Below are positions 46,576-56,598 of a stretch of 64,000 bases of DNA, piece by piece. The translations under genes were made by a program, and so were the position numbers. This DNA is from Alphaproteobacteria bacterium. GTDB lineage: Bacteria; Pseudomonadota; Alphaproteobacteria; UBA9219. The notes under the pieces are model-generated. The model ran no database searches. It saw only the letters and a program-made list of their open reading frames with translations, and had not been told where the DNA came from. Location of the stretch: NCBI GenBank assembly GCA_028866275.1, contig JAGWIK010000007.1, forward strand, positions 31,541 to 95,540, written 5' to 3'. Numbering within the stretch: the stretch's first letter is position 1; each line of letters begins with the position of its first letter.

Positions 46576-49566
46576 CTATCTTCCCACCAGCTTGGCAGGG
46601 TCGGTATGGGCGTGGGCGATCAGTTCCTGCGCCATTTCCTGAATGACCACGGATGTCGCGCCGGATTCGACTTCGCCTTTTTCGGTGCGCAGCACGACGC
46701 GGCGGCGTACTTCCTGTCGCGCCGACCCGCCGGGGAAGAATTTCGCCAAAGCCTGACGCGCCGCGGGCGCGCCCAGCGCGGTATAAAGCAAATTGCGCAG
46801 CGTCACGTCTTCGACCGACGTCGACAACGCCCATAATTCAATCGGCCCCAGCGTGTTGACCAGATGCTGTTCGTATCTGCCTTCATTGGTCGACAGCAGC
46901 ATCAAAACCGGCGCGCCCGACGGGCGCGGGCCGGTTAAACGATAACGCATGACCCATCGCGCGGTGTCGGACAGGCCGAAACGTTCCGCCGTATCCGAAA
47001 TGGCGCGGTCGGAAACGGCGGTGCCGCAAATCCATACGCCGGTGGCCAGATCGACCATATCCTTGGTAAAATCGTCGAGCAATTGCGAGGCCAGCACGAT
47101 CTGCACGCCCCATTTGCGTCCTTCGCGCACGTCGCGGATCACTTGCGCGCGCACGGCGTTGGTCTTGCTGGTGCGGTGGAATTCGTCGAAACAGATGCGT
47201 TTCGGCGTTTCGCGAATATCGCGGATGCGGGCTTCATGATAGGCGCGGTATTTTTCCGGCACCGAGCGCAGCATATCCGGCCCCAGCCACCACGACCGCA
47301 CCATGGCGTGGCGCGCCAGCATATACATAATGGCGGTCTGGCGGTCGGCCAGCGCGTCGCCTTGCGGCGCGACGTCCTGCAGATCGACGGCGACGACGCG
47401 CGCGCCGCCGATGTCATAGCGCGTAACGGACGCCAGAATGGGGAATTCGCGCACGGCGGAGGCGATCATGCGCTCGAACGCGTGAATGACGGTTTCCGCC
47501 GACGCGCCGATTTGCGTTTCTTCGAGCAGGGCGCGGATCTGCGGCCGTCGTGCGGCGGTCACGGCGTCGACAAGGGTAGGGGATGCGTGCCGTTGCGCCA
47601 GCATGGCGGCGTGATACGCGCCATGTTCAAACAGGGCGTCGACGACGTCCCACCAATAAGGATCGCTTGGCAAATGGATATTGTGCCGGGCCAGCGCGTC
47701 GTCGACTTCGCTTTCGATGCGCACCAGATAGGGGCGCGGTTCGGTATTGGCGCCGCTGTCGTCGCGCCAGCGATACATTTCGTCGATGCACAGCCCGACC
47801 AGCTGCGTCATGCCGTCATAGGCTTCGGGATGTCCGGGCGGCGTACACAGCAAGGTGATAAGTTCGGTCAGATAGGCGCGTTCTTCGGCCAGTGGATAAC
47901 GGCACCCCAACTGCGTATCGAACGGGTTGATCGCGTAATCGGGCGTCATGCGCAATTTGAAATGCAGGGCTTCGTGCCGGCGTTCCAGCGGCAACGCGTC
48001 GCGGATAAGGGAAATAAGCCCCGCCGAAGACGGCCCGATATCCAGAATGGCGACATAGGGCAATTTGGCCGATCCCGGCGTTAAAATCGTGCCGAGATTG
48101 AGGGCGTTCATCAGAACCGATTTACCCGCGCCCGGCTGCGCGAAAATCAGATCGAACCACAGGGATGTCAGCGTCGACCCGGCCTGATACGGCCACATGC
48201 GCCCGTCGGGGGTGCGGAAAATGACCGGCCCTTCCTGAAAGGGCGAGGATGCGCGTTGCCACGGCAGCAATTTGACGGTTTCAAAAAACGGCATGATGAC
48301 CGGCGGCGCGGTCGACGCGCAGGCGATGCCCAGCGCCGACGACATGACGACGGCCAGCGGGTCGCCGCCCGCGCTCGATGCCTGGCAATATCCCCAGGAT
48401 TCGATGGCCTGCGTCAACGCGCCCATGCGCGCTTCCATTAATTTGCGGTCGTTCTGCGGCGCATAGGTGGCCAGCGACACGCGCATTTTGACGACGGGTT
48501 CGCTTTGCGACAATTTCTGCAGCGCCAGCAGGGACTCGCGGATTTGTTTGTTGACCTGATTGGTGAAACCCAAAACCCCGGCGGCAAAAGCGCGGAACGA
48601 CGAGCCTTGCGCGCCCGCGCTTTCGATCAGGAACGACATGCGGAACGGCACATCGTTGTCGATCAATCGCGCCAGCAATTGGGGGAAAGGCGCGGGTTCT
48701 GCCGGCGCCAGCGTCATATCGACGCCCCCCCATAACAGCGGGCCGATACGGACGATGCTGGGCGACACCACGGCGGCGTCGCCGGTGCAAAGCTGGCGGC
48801 GCAGCGGGGGCCATAACAAATCGGACGCATCGTTCTTGTTCTGAACCGGGGCGCGCGGCAAGACCGGATCGCCGGGCAGATTGGCGCGCCACGCGTCGTG
48901 GCCCAATTGCGGGTACAGGCTCGACCGCACGGCGGCCAAGGCTTCGTGCGTCGACATGACGGCGGCTTTCATGCCGATTTCTTCCAATGCCGCGGCGATG
49001 GATGAGACATAGCTTTTATGCCGCGTGCGCAACGCTTCCAGCGCCTGCATCGGGAATTGGGCGTCGGCGGCGCGGACCCATTTTTTCTTGCCGCGTTGTT
49101 TGATAGCCTGATCGAGTTCGGCGGGCGTCAGCACCGAAGGCCGCGTCCACAAAGCCAGATAGATTTCTTCATGCGCCATATAGCGCGACAGATGCCGCCG
49201 CCGTTCGTTGAACAAATCTTCGAGATCAAGCTCCATCGCCCGCGCCGACGACCGGTTGCCCTTCATCACATTCTCGATGTCTTGTTCGACCGTCGACGGG
49301 TCGCGCATGAAATAGACCTGCATCGCATAGCCGGGGCGGTCGAAGCGCGCGCCCAGTTTCAATGTCGCCTGATCGATGATCCAGGCATATTCGGCGTCGC
49401 CGATGATCTGTCGCGCGCCGAACAGTTTGATGCAACTGACCAAAGACCCGTCATCGGCCACCAGCGTGATGCGGTCGTCCGCCGTTTCCAGCCGGATAAA
49501 AGATTCGACTGGCTGACGCAGCGACATCATGAACGAGGCGAAAGTCTGGTCAAAAATATCGAACAT
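46576..49566 (-). CDS. IcmB/DotO (TraU/VirB4-like) type IV secretion ATPase
   Basis: N-terminal RLETADDRITLVADDGSLVSCIKLFG; Walker A AQPGAGKSVLMNALN; KRICFDEFHRT; VLASQLLDDF. Confidence 0.8.
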   Translation of the reverse strand: MFDIFDQTFASFMMSLRQPVESFIRLETADDRITLVADDGSLVSCIKLFGARQIIGDAEYAWIIDQATLKLGARFDRPGYAMQVYFMRDPSTVEQDIENVMKGNRSSARAMELDLEDLFNERRRHLSRYMAHEEIYLALWTRPSVLTPAELDQAIKQRGKKKWVRAADAQFPMQALEALRTRHKSYVSSIAAALEEIGMKAAVMSTHEALAAVRSSLYPQLGHDAWRANLPGDPVLPRAPVQNKNDASDLLWPPLRRQLCTGDAAVVSPSIVRIGPLLWGGVDMTLAPAEPAPFPQLLARLIDNDVPFRMSFLIESAGAQGSSFRAFAAGVLGFTNQVNKQIRESLLALQKLSQSEPVVKMRVSLATYAPQNDRKLMEARMGALTQAIESWGYCQASSAGGDPLAVVMSSALGIACASTAPPVIMPFFETVKLLPWQRASSPFQEGPVIFRTPDGRMWPYQAGSTLTSLWFDLIFAQPGAGKSVLMNALNLGTILTPGSAKLPYVAILDIGPSSAGLISLIRDALPLERRHEALHFKLRMTPDYAINPFDTQLGCRYPLAEERAYLTELITLLCTPPGHPEAYDGMTQLVGLCIDEMYRWRDDSGANTEPRPYLVRIESEVDDALARHNIHLPSDPYWWDVVDALFEHGAYHAAMLAQRHASPTLVDAVTAARRPQIRALLEETQIGASAETVIHAFERMIASAVREFPILASVTRYDIGGARVVAVDLQDVAPQGDALADRQTAIMYMLARHAMVRSWWLGPDMLRSVPEKYRAYHEARIRDIRETPKRICFDEFHRTSKTNAVRAQVIRDVREGRKWGVQIVLASQLLDDFTKDMVDLATGVWICGTAVSDRAISDTAERFGLSDTARWVMRYRLTGPRPSGAPVLMLLSTNEGRYEQHLVNTLGPIELWALSTSVEDVTLRNLLYTALGAPAARQALAKFFPGGSARQEVRRRVVLRTEKGEVESGATSVVIQEMAQELIAHAHTDPAKLVGR

Positions 49567-49690
49567 GGGGGAACGATTGTTGGGGCAAGCGGTTACAGTT
49601 GAAAAAGACGGACAGAATCGCCTTTAAACTAGACCATATTTTATGAACAAATAACTAATCTTAAGAACGCAGAAAATATCAGATACGACA

Positions 49691-49726
49691 AAGGGTTGGA
49701 TGCAGCACATCCAACCCTTCCTTTTT
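49691..49726. terminator. Strong hairpin terminator between phaR and the IcmB-like gene
   Basis: AAGGGTTGGATG-CAGCA-CATCCAACCCTT followed by CCTTTTT. Confidence 0.8.
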
Positions 49727-49756
49727 CGTCTGTCGCACGCTTGTTTTACAAAAAAT

Positions 49757-50518
49757 TTACGCTTTGTTTTTGGCCAGATCGGACAACTGGCGTTGCAAAG
49801 CCGCAATTTTATTCTGCACCTCGTCGCCCGTCACCGGGGCTTGCGCGGCGGCGGCCTTGGTTGTTTCCGGCGTGGGGATGGCGGTGGGGCCTTTTTTCGC
49901 CGGACCGCTTTTGATGCTCGGCGTAAACGCCGCCTCCTCCGCCTTCTCCTGAAGGTCTTCCTTGGTGGGGGCGGGGTCGGCTTTTTCCGACGTATCTTCG
50001 ACTTTTTCGGCGTTCACGAATCCGCCGGCCGACGGCGCGTCGGCGCTGGGCTTCGGCATCGCGAAAGGCGAGAACATCTGCATCGTGCGTTCGAACATCG
50101 CGATGTTCTGCTTGCTCATCTGTTCCAGCGTGGTGCCGAACGGAAACATGCCGCCCAGCGCGCTTTGGAAATAATCGCGGATCTGTTCCTGGTTTTTGCT
50201 CAACGACTGCATGCTGTGTTCCAGATATTTGGGCACAAGCCATTGCATATTGTCGCCGTAAAAGCCGATGAGGCGGCGCATAAAGCTGATGGGCAGCAGG
50301 TTCTGGCCCGATTTGCCTTCTTCTTCGACGATGATCTGGGTCAAAACGGCCCGCGTCAGGTCTTCGTTGGTCTTGGCGTCGTAAACGTTAAATTCGGTGC
50401 CTTCCTTGACCATCTGGGCGAGGTTGTCGAGCGTCACATAGGTGCTGGTCGCGGTGTTGTAAAGCCGCCGGTTGGCGTATTTTTTAATAACCACTGTTTC
50501 ATTTCTGGACGCGCTCAT
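49757..50518 (-). CDS. phaR: Polyhydroxyalkanoate synthesis repressor PhaR
   Basis: VVIKKYANRRLYNTATSTYVTLDNLAQMVKEGTEFNVYDAKTNEDLTRAVLTQIIVEEE. Confidence 0.93.
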   Translation of the reverse strand: MSASRNETVVIKKYANRRLYNTATSTYVTLDNLAQMVKEGTEFNVYDAKTNEDLTRAVLTQIIVEEEGKSGQNLLPISFMRRLIGFYGDNMQWLVPKYLEHSMQSLSKNQEQIRDYFQSALGGMFPFGTTLEQMSKQNIAMFERTMQMFSPFAMPKPSADAPSAGGFVNAEKVEDTSEKADPAPTKEDLQEKAEEAAFTPSIKSGPAKKGPTAIPTPETTKAAAAQAPVTGDEVQNKIAALQRQLSDLAKNKA

Positions 50519-50533
50519 GGGGGCCTCGTATGG

Positions 50534-50548
50534 TTAATTTCTGGTTAA
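50534..50548. promoter_or_regulatory. Candidate CtrA binding site (TTAA-N7-TTAA)
   Basis: GGTTAATTTCTGGTTAATTTCT in the phaR / coiled-coil gene divergent intergenic region. Confidence 0.5.
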
Positions 50549-50640
50549 TTTCTGACAGGTTGCGCGGGGGAATTCAAGTGTTTTGTTGAAGCTTCCGGCA
50601 CGGGCTGGCCTCGCGGCGCGCTTTGTGCTTGAATCCCCTC

Positions 50641-51087
50641 ATGACGGCATCCAAACAACCCGATTTCGCGGAACTGAACGCGCTGGCGATTGAAGCCTGC
50701 GACATGTGGCAGGAACATCTGTCGACATTGGCGCAGGATCCGCAGGCGCGCGCCGAACTGACGCGCTTTCTGGAACCGCAACGCCGTTTGTTCGCCGATT
50801 GGGCATCCATGATGCAAAAAGGCGCGACTTCTTATCAGAGGGGAGGCGGTCATGACGGCAACGGCGCATCGCACGCAGGCCCTGCGGCAACATCACCCGC
50901 GGGAACAACCGCAGAACCGTCAACCCGGCCGCCAGCCGAACCGTCATCGCGCGGCGCTCAGCATGGGGACGACTCTCTCCGCGTTGCTCAGCTTGCCCTC
51001 CGTGTGGCCGAGCTTGAAAAACGCCTCGCCAGACTTGAAGCCCGCGCCGCTCAACCGTCTCGCGGAACTCAGCGTTCGGCATCCTGA
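50641..51087 (+). CDS. Small protein with C-terminal coiled coil, PHA-locus accessory (PhaE/PhaM-like by position only)
   Basis: MTASKQPDFAELNALAIEACDMWQEHLSTLAQDPQARAELTRFLEPQRRLFADWASMM...LRVAELEKRLARLEARAAQP. Confidence 0.6.
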   Translation: MTASKQPDFAELNALAIEACDMWQEHLSTLAQDPQARAELTRFLEPQRRLFADWASMMQKGATSYQRGGGHDGNGASHAGPAATSPAGTTAEPSTRPPAEPSSRGAQHGDDSLRVAQLALRVAELEKRLARLEARAAQPSRGTQRSAS

Positions 51088-52114
51088 TCTCGCGCCGTAT
51101 TTGACGCAGGAAATGGCGCGCCGCGCGCGCCAGTTTATGAATGGCGTCAATCTGTACCGCCATCATCCCGCGCGCCGGACGGTGGATGAAGCGCCGGTGA
51201 TCTGGCAATCCGGCACAACGGTGGTGCGCGATTACACCGCGCAGGCCGCGCCGCGCGCGCCCGTTGTTTTGGCCGTGCCGTCGCTGATCAACCGCTATAC
51301 CGTGCTTGATATTCATCCGCGCCATTCCTTTTTGCGCATGCTGGCGGCGGCGGGGTTTCGCGTTCTGACCGTCGATTGGGGCGACCCGTCGGAGGCCGAG
51401 CAAAAATTTACGCTTGGCGACTATGTTACCCGGCGGCTGATCCCGGCATTGAATGCCGTGTCGCCGGACGCGCCCGCGCATATCGTCGGCTATTGCATGG
51501 GCGGGTTGCTGGCCTTGGCCTTGGCGCAGGCGCGGCCCGGTCAAACGCGCAGCCTGTCGCTGCTGGCCACGCCGTGGGATTTCCATGCCGGTTTCGCGGC
51601 GGCGGGGCAGGCGGGGCAAAGCATCGAAGACAAATTGCGCCCGTGGCTCGACGCCGATACGCCCGTGCCGGTCGATGTCGTCCAGGGCGTGTTCGCGGCG
51701 ATGCAGCCGATGCAGGCTTTCCGCAAATTTTCATCCTTTGCCGCGCGCGACCAGTCGGGTTTCGAGGCCGAATGTTTCGTGTTGACGGAGGATTGGCTGA
51801 ATGACGGCGTGGCGCTGGCCGCGCCCGCCGCGCGGGAATGTTTCGGCGATTTATGCGGGCGCAACGCGGCGGCGGCGGGGAACTGGCGCGTCGGCGGCGA
51901 GGTGATCGATCCGCATAAAATCACCGCGCCCGTCTATGCCGTCGTTCCCGGCCGCGATCGCATCGTGCCGCCGGAATCGGCTATGCCCCTGGCGCGGTTG
52001 TTCCCGCATGCCGTGCGGCATGAACCGATGCTGGGCCATATCGGCATTATGGCCAGCCTCGCCGCGCCGCATCAGGTATGGAAACCTCTGGCGCAATGGC
52101 TGGCGGCGCATTGA
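50852..52114 (+). CDS. phaC: Poly(3-hydroxyalkanoate) synthase-like alpha/beta hydrolase
   Basis: GYCMGGLLALALA Cys lipase box, TLGDYV, VDWGDPSEAEQKF, C-terminal LGHIGIMAS; start preceded by AGAGGGGAGG. Confidence 0.85.
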   Translation: MTATAHRTQALRQHHPREQPQNRQPGRQPNRHRAALSMGTTLSALLSLPSVWPSLKNASPDLKPAPLNRLAELSVRHPDLAPYLTQEMARRARQFMNGVNLYRHHPARRTVDEAPVIWQSGTTVVRDYTAQAAPRAPVVLAVPSLINRYTVLDIHPRHSFLRMLAAAGFRVLTVDWGDPSEAEQKFTLGDYVTRRLIPALNAVSPDAPAHIVGYCMGGLLALALAQARPGQTRSLSLLATPWDFHAGFAAAGQAGQSIEDKLRPWLDADTPVPVDVVQGVFAAMQPMQAFRKFSSFAARDQSGFEAECFVLTEDWLNDGVALAAPAARECFGDLCGRNAAAAGNWRVGGEVIDPHKITAPVYAVVPGRDRIVPPESAMPLARLFPHAVRHEPMLGHIGIMASLAAPHQVWKPLAQWLAAH

Positions 52115-52151
52115 TATCCTGTCGCCATCCGCCCTTTCACCGCCGCGTCAA

Positions 52152-53609
52152 TTATTTGGCGGTTATTTCCGTAATGAAATTGCTGACTTCGCGTTTAAGG
52201 ATGGATGTCTGTTCCGACAGGTCATGCGCGGCGGTCAGCACCTCGCGGGCTGAATGTCCCGTCCTGTCCGCGGTTTGACGAACCTGTTCGACGTTGTTCG
52301 ACACGCTGTGCGATCCGCTGGCTGCTTTTTGGACATTATGCGCTATTTCGGACGTCGCCACGCTTTGTTGTTCCACGGATGTGGAAATGCCGGAGCTGAT
52401 CGTGCTGATATTGTTGATGGTTTTGGCGACGCTGACGATCGCCTGCACAGCTTGCTGTGTTTCCGACTGGATGGCGTTGATCTGATTTTGAATATCTTCC
52501 GTTGCATGCGCCGTTTGATTGGCCAGAGCCTTGACCTCTGACGCCACGACGGCAAAACCTTTGCCGGCCTCGCCCGCGCGGGCGGCTTCGATTGTCGCGT
52601 TTAAAGCCAGCAGGTTGGTTTGCGCGGCGATGCCATTGATCATCTGGACGACCTCGCCTATTGAATTCGCCATGCTCGCCAGGCTTTCGACCGTTCCGTT
52701 TGTTCTTTGCGCTTCGGCGGTGGCGTCGGCGGCGGTTTTTGCCGACTGGCTGGCCTGAGCCATAATTTCGTCGACGGAACGCGACAGTTCTTCGGCGGCA
52801 GCCGCGACATTTTGCACGTTAATTGTCGTTTCTTCCGAGGCGGCGGCCGCGCCGCCGCTTTGCCGGACGGAAGCTTCGGCGTTTTTAACGAGGTCATCCG
52901 CCAGCAGACGCATTTTTTCCGCGGCAGTGGCGACCTTCTGGACGGAGCCTTCGACCTGATGTTCGAAGGCCGATGCCAGTTTCTGCAGACTTTCCGCGCG
53001 CTCTTTTTCCGCATGCTGGCGCATGGTTTCTTTTTCGCGGGTGGCCTTTTCTTCGTTTTCTCGCGCCCGTTGCGCCAGCGCGGCGCTTTGTTCGGACGCA
53101 GCCCACAGGCTGGACATCTGATGGGTAAGCCACATCAAAACGGCGGCTTCCAGAATGGCTATCGACGCATGCAGGATAACGCGCCCGAAATCGGAGCCGT
53201 TCGGGAAAAGCGCGCTCGGCAACAAAAAATTCAACGTAAGATGCTGAACGGCGATTGTCGAGGCGGCCAGAAGAATGACGCTCCAATCGCAGTAGGCAGC
53301 CAAGATCGCCATCGCCGCAAAATAATACATATGCAGATCGATCTGCCAATGCGTGCCCGACATGACATAGACCAGCAGGGAAACGAGAGCGACATAAGCG
53401 ACCGCATCGGTTAATCTCGCGGCGCGGCCATACCCGTTTTTCAGGTGGACGAAGGACGATATGGCGCAAAAAATAACGGCCATAATCGTCGGCAGTTTCC
53501 AGTCATTGCCAACCAGAACGGCAACGGCCGGAATGATGGCGATATGGGCCCATAATAAAGGCTGCAGTAATTTGCTGGTCGATTTTTGCAGTGTTTCGAT
53601 AGACGACAT
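52152..53609 (-). CDS. Methyl-accepting chemotaxis protein with multi-TM N-terminal sensor
   Basis: Signalling hairpin [45 protein letters not shown]; several N-terminal TM helices. Confidence 0.92.
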   Translation of the reverse strand: MSSIETLQKSTSKLLQPLLWAHIAIIPAVAVLVGNDWKLPTIMAVIFCAISSFVHLKNGYGRAARLTDAVAYVALVSLLVYVMSGTHWQIDLHMYYFAAMAILAAYCDWSVILLAASTIAVQHLTLNFLLPSALFPNGSDFGRVILHASIAILEAAVLMWLTHQMSSLWAASEQSAALAQRARENEEKATREKETMRQHAEKERAESLQKLASAFEHQVEGSVQKVATAAEKMRLLADDLVKNAEASVRQSGGAAAASEETTINVQNVAAAAEELSRSVDEIMAQASQSAKTAADATAEAQRTNGTVESLASMANSIGEVVQMINGIAAQTNLLALNATIEAARAGEAGKGFAVVASEVKALANQTAHATEDIQNQINAIQSETQQAVQAIVSVAKTINNISTISSGISTSVEQQSVATSEIAHNVQKAASGSHSVSNNVEQVRQTADRTGHSAREVLTAAHDLSEQTSILKREVSNFITEITAK

Positions 53610-53633
53610 CTTGTGTCTCCGTTGTTCCGTGTG

Positions 53634-53966
53634 TCACAAATTCGGCGGCCGCATGGCCATGCAATTGCCGCGCCCCGAGGCATCCAGAACCATCCAGGCT
53701 CCGGCTTCATGCAGGCGGCGGGAAAAATATGGCGCGTCGGACTGAACGATAAGGGCAAAAGGAAATCTGCTTTCCGTTACGATATTGGCCCCGATATTTT
53801 CCGCGATGCGGCGCGTTTGATCGGCAGTTAGAAAGGGAGAAAACACGGCAAACACCGGCGACCCCGTATATTGGGGGCGGTATTCCATCCACCCAAGAAT
53901 GGCCGTGCTGCCTATCAGGAGGCAAAGCGCCGGCAAAAGGTCGCGAAAGTTCATGACGGATTCCAA
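53634..53966 (-). CDS. Small secreted/membrane-anchored hypothetical protein upstream of MCP (start possibly 53955)
   Basis: LLPALCLLIGSTAILGWM hydrophobic N-terminus; 24 bp from MCP start. Confidence 0.55.
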   Translation of the reverse strand: MESVMNFRDLLPALCLLIGSTAILGWMEYRPQYTGSPVFAVFSPFLTADQTRRIAENIGANIVTESRFPFALIVQSDAPYFSRRLHEAGAWMVLDASGRGNCMAMRPPNL

Positions 53967-54024
53967 AGATGCGGCAAACGCGAGGGAGGGAAACGAAAAT
54001 CTACCGATGCTATGGAAGGGAATA

Positions 54025-54039
54025 TTAATAGCGGGTTAA
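54025..54039. promoter_or_regulatory. Candidate CtrA binding site (TTAA-N7-TTAA)
   Basis: TTAATAGCGGGTTAA upstream of the 53634-53966 / MCP operon. Confidence 0.45.
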
Positions 54040-54101
54040 ATAAAATACGCACGCATGCGCATTTTTATTGTGCACCGCATTATGAACCGAGGCATCTGGC
54101 C

Positions 54102-56501
54102 CTAGGCATCATCCCGCGTGTCGCGCCCGTAAATCTCGCGCTTGCCGGTGGCGTTGGCGGGACCGATGAGGTTTTCGCGTTCCATGCGTTCGACAAGGTT
54201 CGCGGCCTTGTTGTAGCCGATTTGCAATTGACGCTGGATAAAGCTGGTCGAGGCCTTGCGTTCGCGCAGCACGATATCGACGGCCTTGTCGTACAAATCG
54301 TCGCCCGACCCTTCGCCGCCGCCGAACAGACTGGCGCCGCCGCCGTCGCCCGACCCGCTGCCGTCATCCTCGGTGACTTCGTCCAGATATTCCGGTTCGC
54401 CCTGCGCCTTCAGGAATTTGACGATTTTTTCGACTTCGTCATCGCGCACGAACGGCCCATGCACACGGGTGATGCGCCCGCCGCCCGCCATATAAAGCAT
54501 GTCGCCCTGGCCCAGCAATTGTTCCGCGCCTTGTTCGCCCAGAATGGTGCGGCTGTCGATTTTCGACGTGACCTGAAAACTGATGCGCGTCGGGAAATTG
54601 GCCTTGATGGTGCCGGTGATAACGTCGACCGACGGGCGTTGCGTCGCCATCATGATATGGATGCCCGCCGCGCGCGCCATCTGCGCCAGACGCTGGATGG
54701 CGGCTTCGATTTCCTTGCCCGCCACCATCATCAGGTCGGCCATTTCGTCGACGATAACCACGATATAGGGCAATTCGGTGAGGTCGAGCGGCTGTTCTTC
54801 GTAAATCGGCTTGCCGGTTTCGCGGTCGAAGCCGGTCTGCACCGTGCGCATCAGGTTTTCGCCCTGTTTCGACGCTTCGCGCAGCCGCATATTATAGCCG
54901 TCGATATTGCGCACGCCCAGTTTCGACATGGCGCGATAGCGTTCTTCCATTTCGCGCACCGTCCAGCGCAAAGCCATAATCGCTTTTTTCGGTTCGGTGA
55001 CGACGGGAGCCAGCAAATGCGGAATGCCTTCATAGACCGACAGTTCCAGCATTTTCGGGTCGATCATGATAAAGCGGCATTTCTGCGGCGGCAGGCGATA
55101 CAGCAGCGACAGGATCATGGTGTTGATCGCCACCGATTTGCCCGACCCCGTCGTGCCTGCGATCAGCAAATGCGGCATCTTGGCCAGATCGGCGATAACG
55201 GAACCGCCGGCGATGTCTTTGCCCAGAACCAGCGGCAGCACGGCCTTGCTGTCATTATACATATCGGTCGTCAGCAGTTCGCGCAGGTAAACGGTTTCGC
55301 GTTTGGCGTTGGGCAGTTCGATGCCGATGACATTGCGCCCCGGCACGACGGCGACGCGCACCGACGCCGCGCTCATATTGCGGGCGATGTCGTCGGCCAG
55401 TGAAATAACGCGCGCCGCGCGCGTGCCCGGCGAGGGTTCCAGTTCGTACAGCGTGACGACGGGGCCGGGGCTGACTTTCAGAATCTGGCCGTTGACGCCG
55501 AAATCCTGCAGCACGGTTTCCAGAAGCTTGGCGTTTTTCTCCAGCGCGTCTTCGGAAATCACCGTCTGCTGCCGCGCATTGTCCGGCCATTGCAGCAGTT
55601 CCAGCGGCGGCAGCATGTCGTCGCTGTCGGGGCGCAAGGCAAGCTTGGCCTGCCGCGCGGTGGCGGCGGGCCGTTTGACCAAAGGCGGTTTGACGCGCGC
55701 CGGTTTTTGCGCGGTCGGCGTTTCGTGCGGCGGTTCTTCTTCCTCTTCTTCTATCTCTTCGTCGTCGGCGTCTTCTTCCTGTTCGTCGTCCGGATCGTTG
55801 TCGTCGTCGAGCGCGCTGTGTTCCCGATGCAGAAGCCGCCACAGGCTGGCGCCCAGCCGGTGCGCCATGCCGGCGATCCATGCGATGATCCGATGCAGCG
55901 TTTGACCCACGAATTGCCATTCCTCGATCGACAGCGCGCAGGCCAGATAAAGCGCGAGAACGGCCGCCAACGCAAAAAACGGCGCGAACAGAACGACGCC
56001 CCACGGGAAAGGCAGGATGCCCACCAGCGCGCCGCCGATAATCTGTCCCAACGCGCCGTCACGGGGCGGATGCATCCACCCCAACGCCGGATGCAAGGCG
56101 CCCAGGGCCGTGCTGGCCATCACCATGGAACCGACAGCGGCGACCAGCCGCCAGCCCAGCATTTCAAGTTCCTGTCCCGACGCGACGCGCCAGCCCCATG
56201 CCGCGACGACGACGGGCAGGGCAAAAGCGCCAAGCCCGAAAAACTGCCACATCATGTCGGCGGCATAGGCGCCGAAAATGCCGCATAGATTGTGAATGGC
56301 GGGGGTGTCGGGCGCGGTGGCGGCGTTCCATGACGGGTCGTGCGGGTCATAGCTGAACAAGGTTATGGCAATTGCCAGCGCGATAATGATGACGCCGCCG
56401 CCCGCGGCCATACGGATAAAGCGCATGACGCTTTCCTGAAGGGATTGCGGCAGCAGCGATGCTTTTTTGCGTTTGCGCGAACGGACAAGAGGACGTGGCA
56501 T
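54102..56501 (-). CDS. ftsK: DNA translocase FtsK
   Basis: 4 TM helices, acidic linker, AGTTGSGKSVAINTMILSLLY, VDEMADLMM, ATQRPSVDVITG, gamma winged-helix domain (STSFIQRQLQIGYNKAANLVERME). Confidence 0.96.
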   Translation of the reverse strand: MPRPLVRSRKRKKASLLPQSLQESVMRFIRMAAGGGVIIIALAIAITLFSYDPHDPSWNAATAPDTPAIHNLCGIFGAYAADMMWQFFGLGAFALPVVVAAWGWRVASGQELEMLGWRLVAAVGSMVMASTALGALHPALGWMHPPRDGALGQIIGGALVGILPFPWGVVLFAPFFALAAVLALYLACALSIEEWQFVGQTLHRIIAWIAGMAHRLGASLWRLLHREHSALDDDNDPDDEQEEDADDEEIEEEEEEPPHETPTAQKPARVKPPLVKRPAATARQAKLALRPDSDDMLPPLELLQWPDNARQQTVISEDALEKNAKLLETVLQDFGVNGQILKVSPGPVVTLYELEPSPGTRAARVISLADDIARNMSAASVRVAVVPGRNVIGIELPNAKRETVYLRELLTTDMYNDSKAVLPLVLGKDIAGGSVIADLAKMPHLLIAGTTGSGKSVAINTMILSLLYRLPPQKCRFIMIDPKMLELSVYEGIPHLLAPVVTEPKKAIMALRWTVREMEERYRAMSKLGVRNIDGYNMRLREASKQGENLMRTVQTGFDRETGKPIYEEQPLDLTELPYIVVIVDEMADLMMVAGKEIEAAIQRLAQMARAAGIHIMMATQRPSVDVITGTIKANFPTRISFQVTSKIDSRTILGEQGAEQLLGQGDMLYMAGGGRITRVHGPFVRDDEVEKIVKFLKAQGEPEYLDEVTEDDGSGSGDGGGASLFGGGEGSGDDLYDKAVDIVLRERKASTSFIQRQLQIGYNKAANLVERMERENLIGPANATGKREIYGRDTRDDA

Positions 56502-56598
56502 AGACGATAAAAATCAAGATTCGGGAATTTGACCGAACGCAGTATGTCAGCGGCTTGCCCCGACGGCAAGGGACGTCGGGCCGAAGAAAATTCAGAAA

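Noticed and set aside
53871-55403. 510-aa plus-strand ORF
   Set aside because: Opposite ftsK; antisense artefact.
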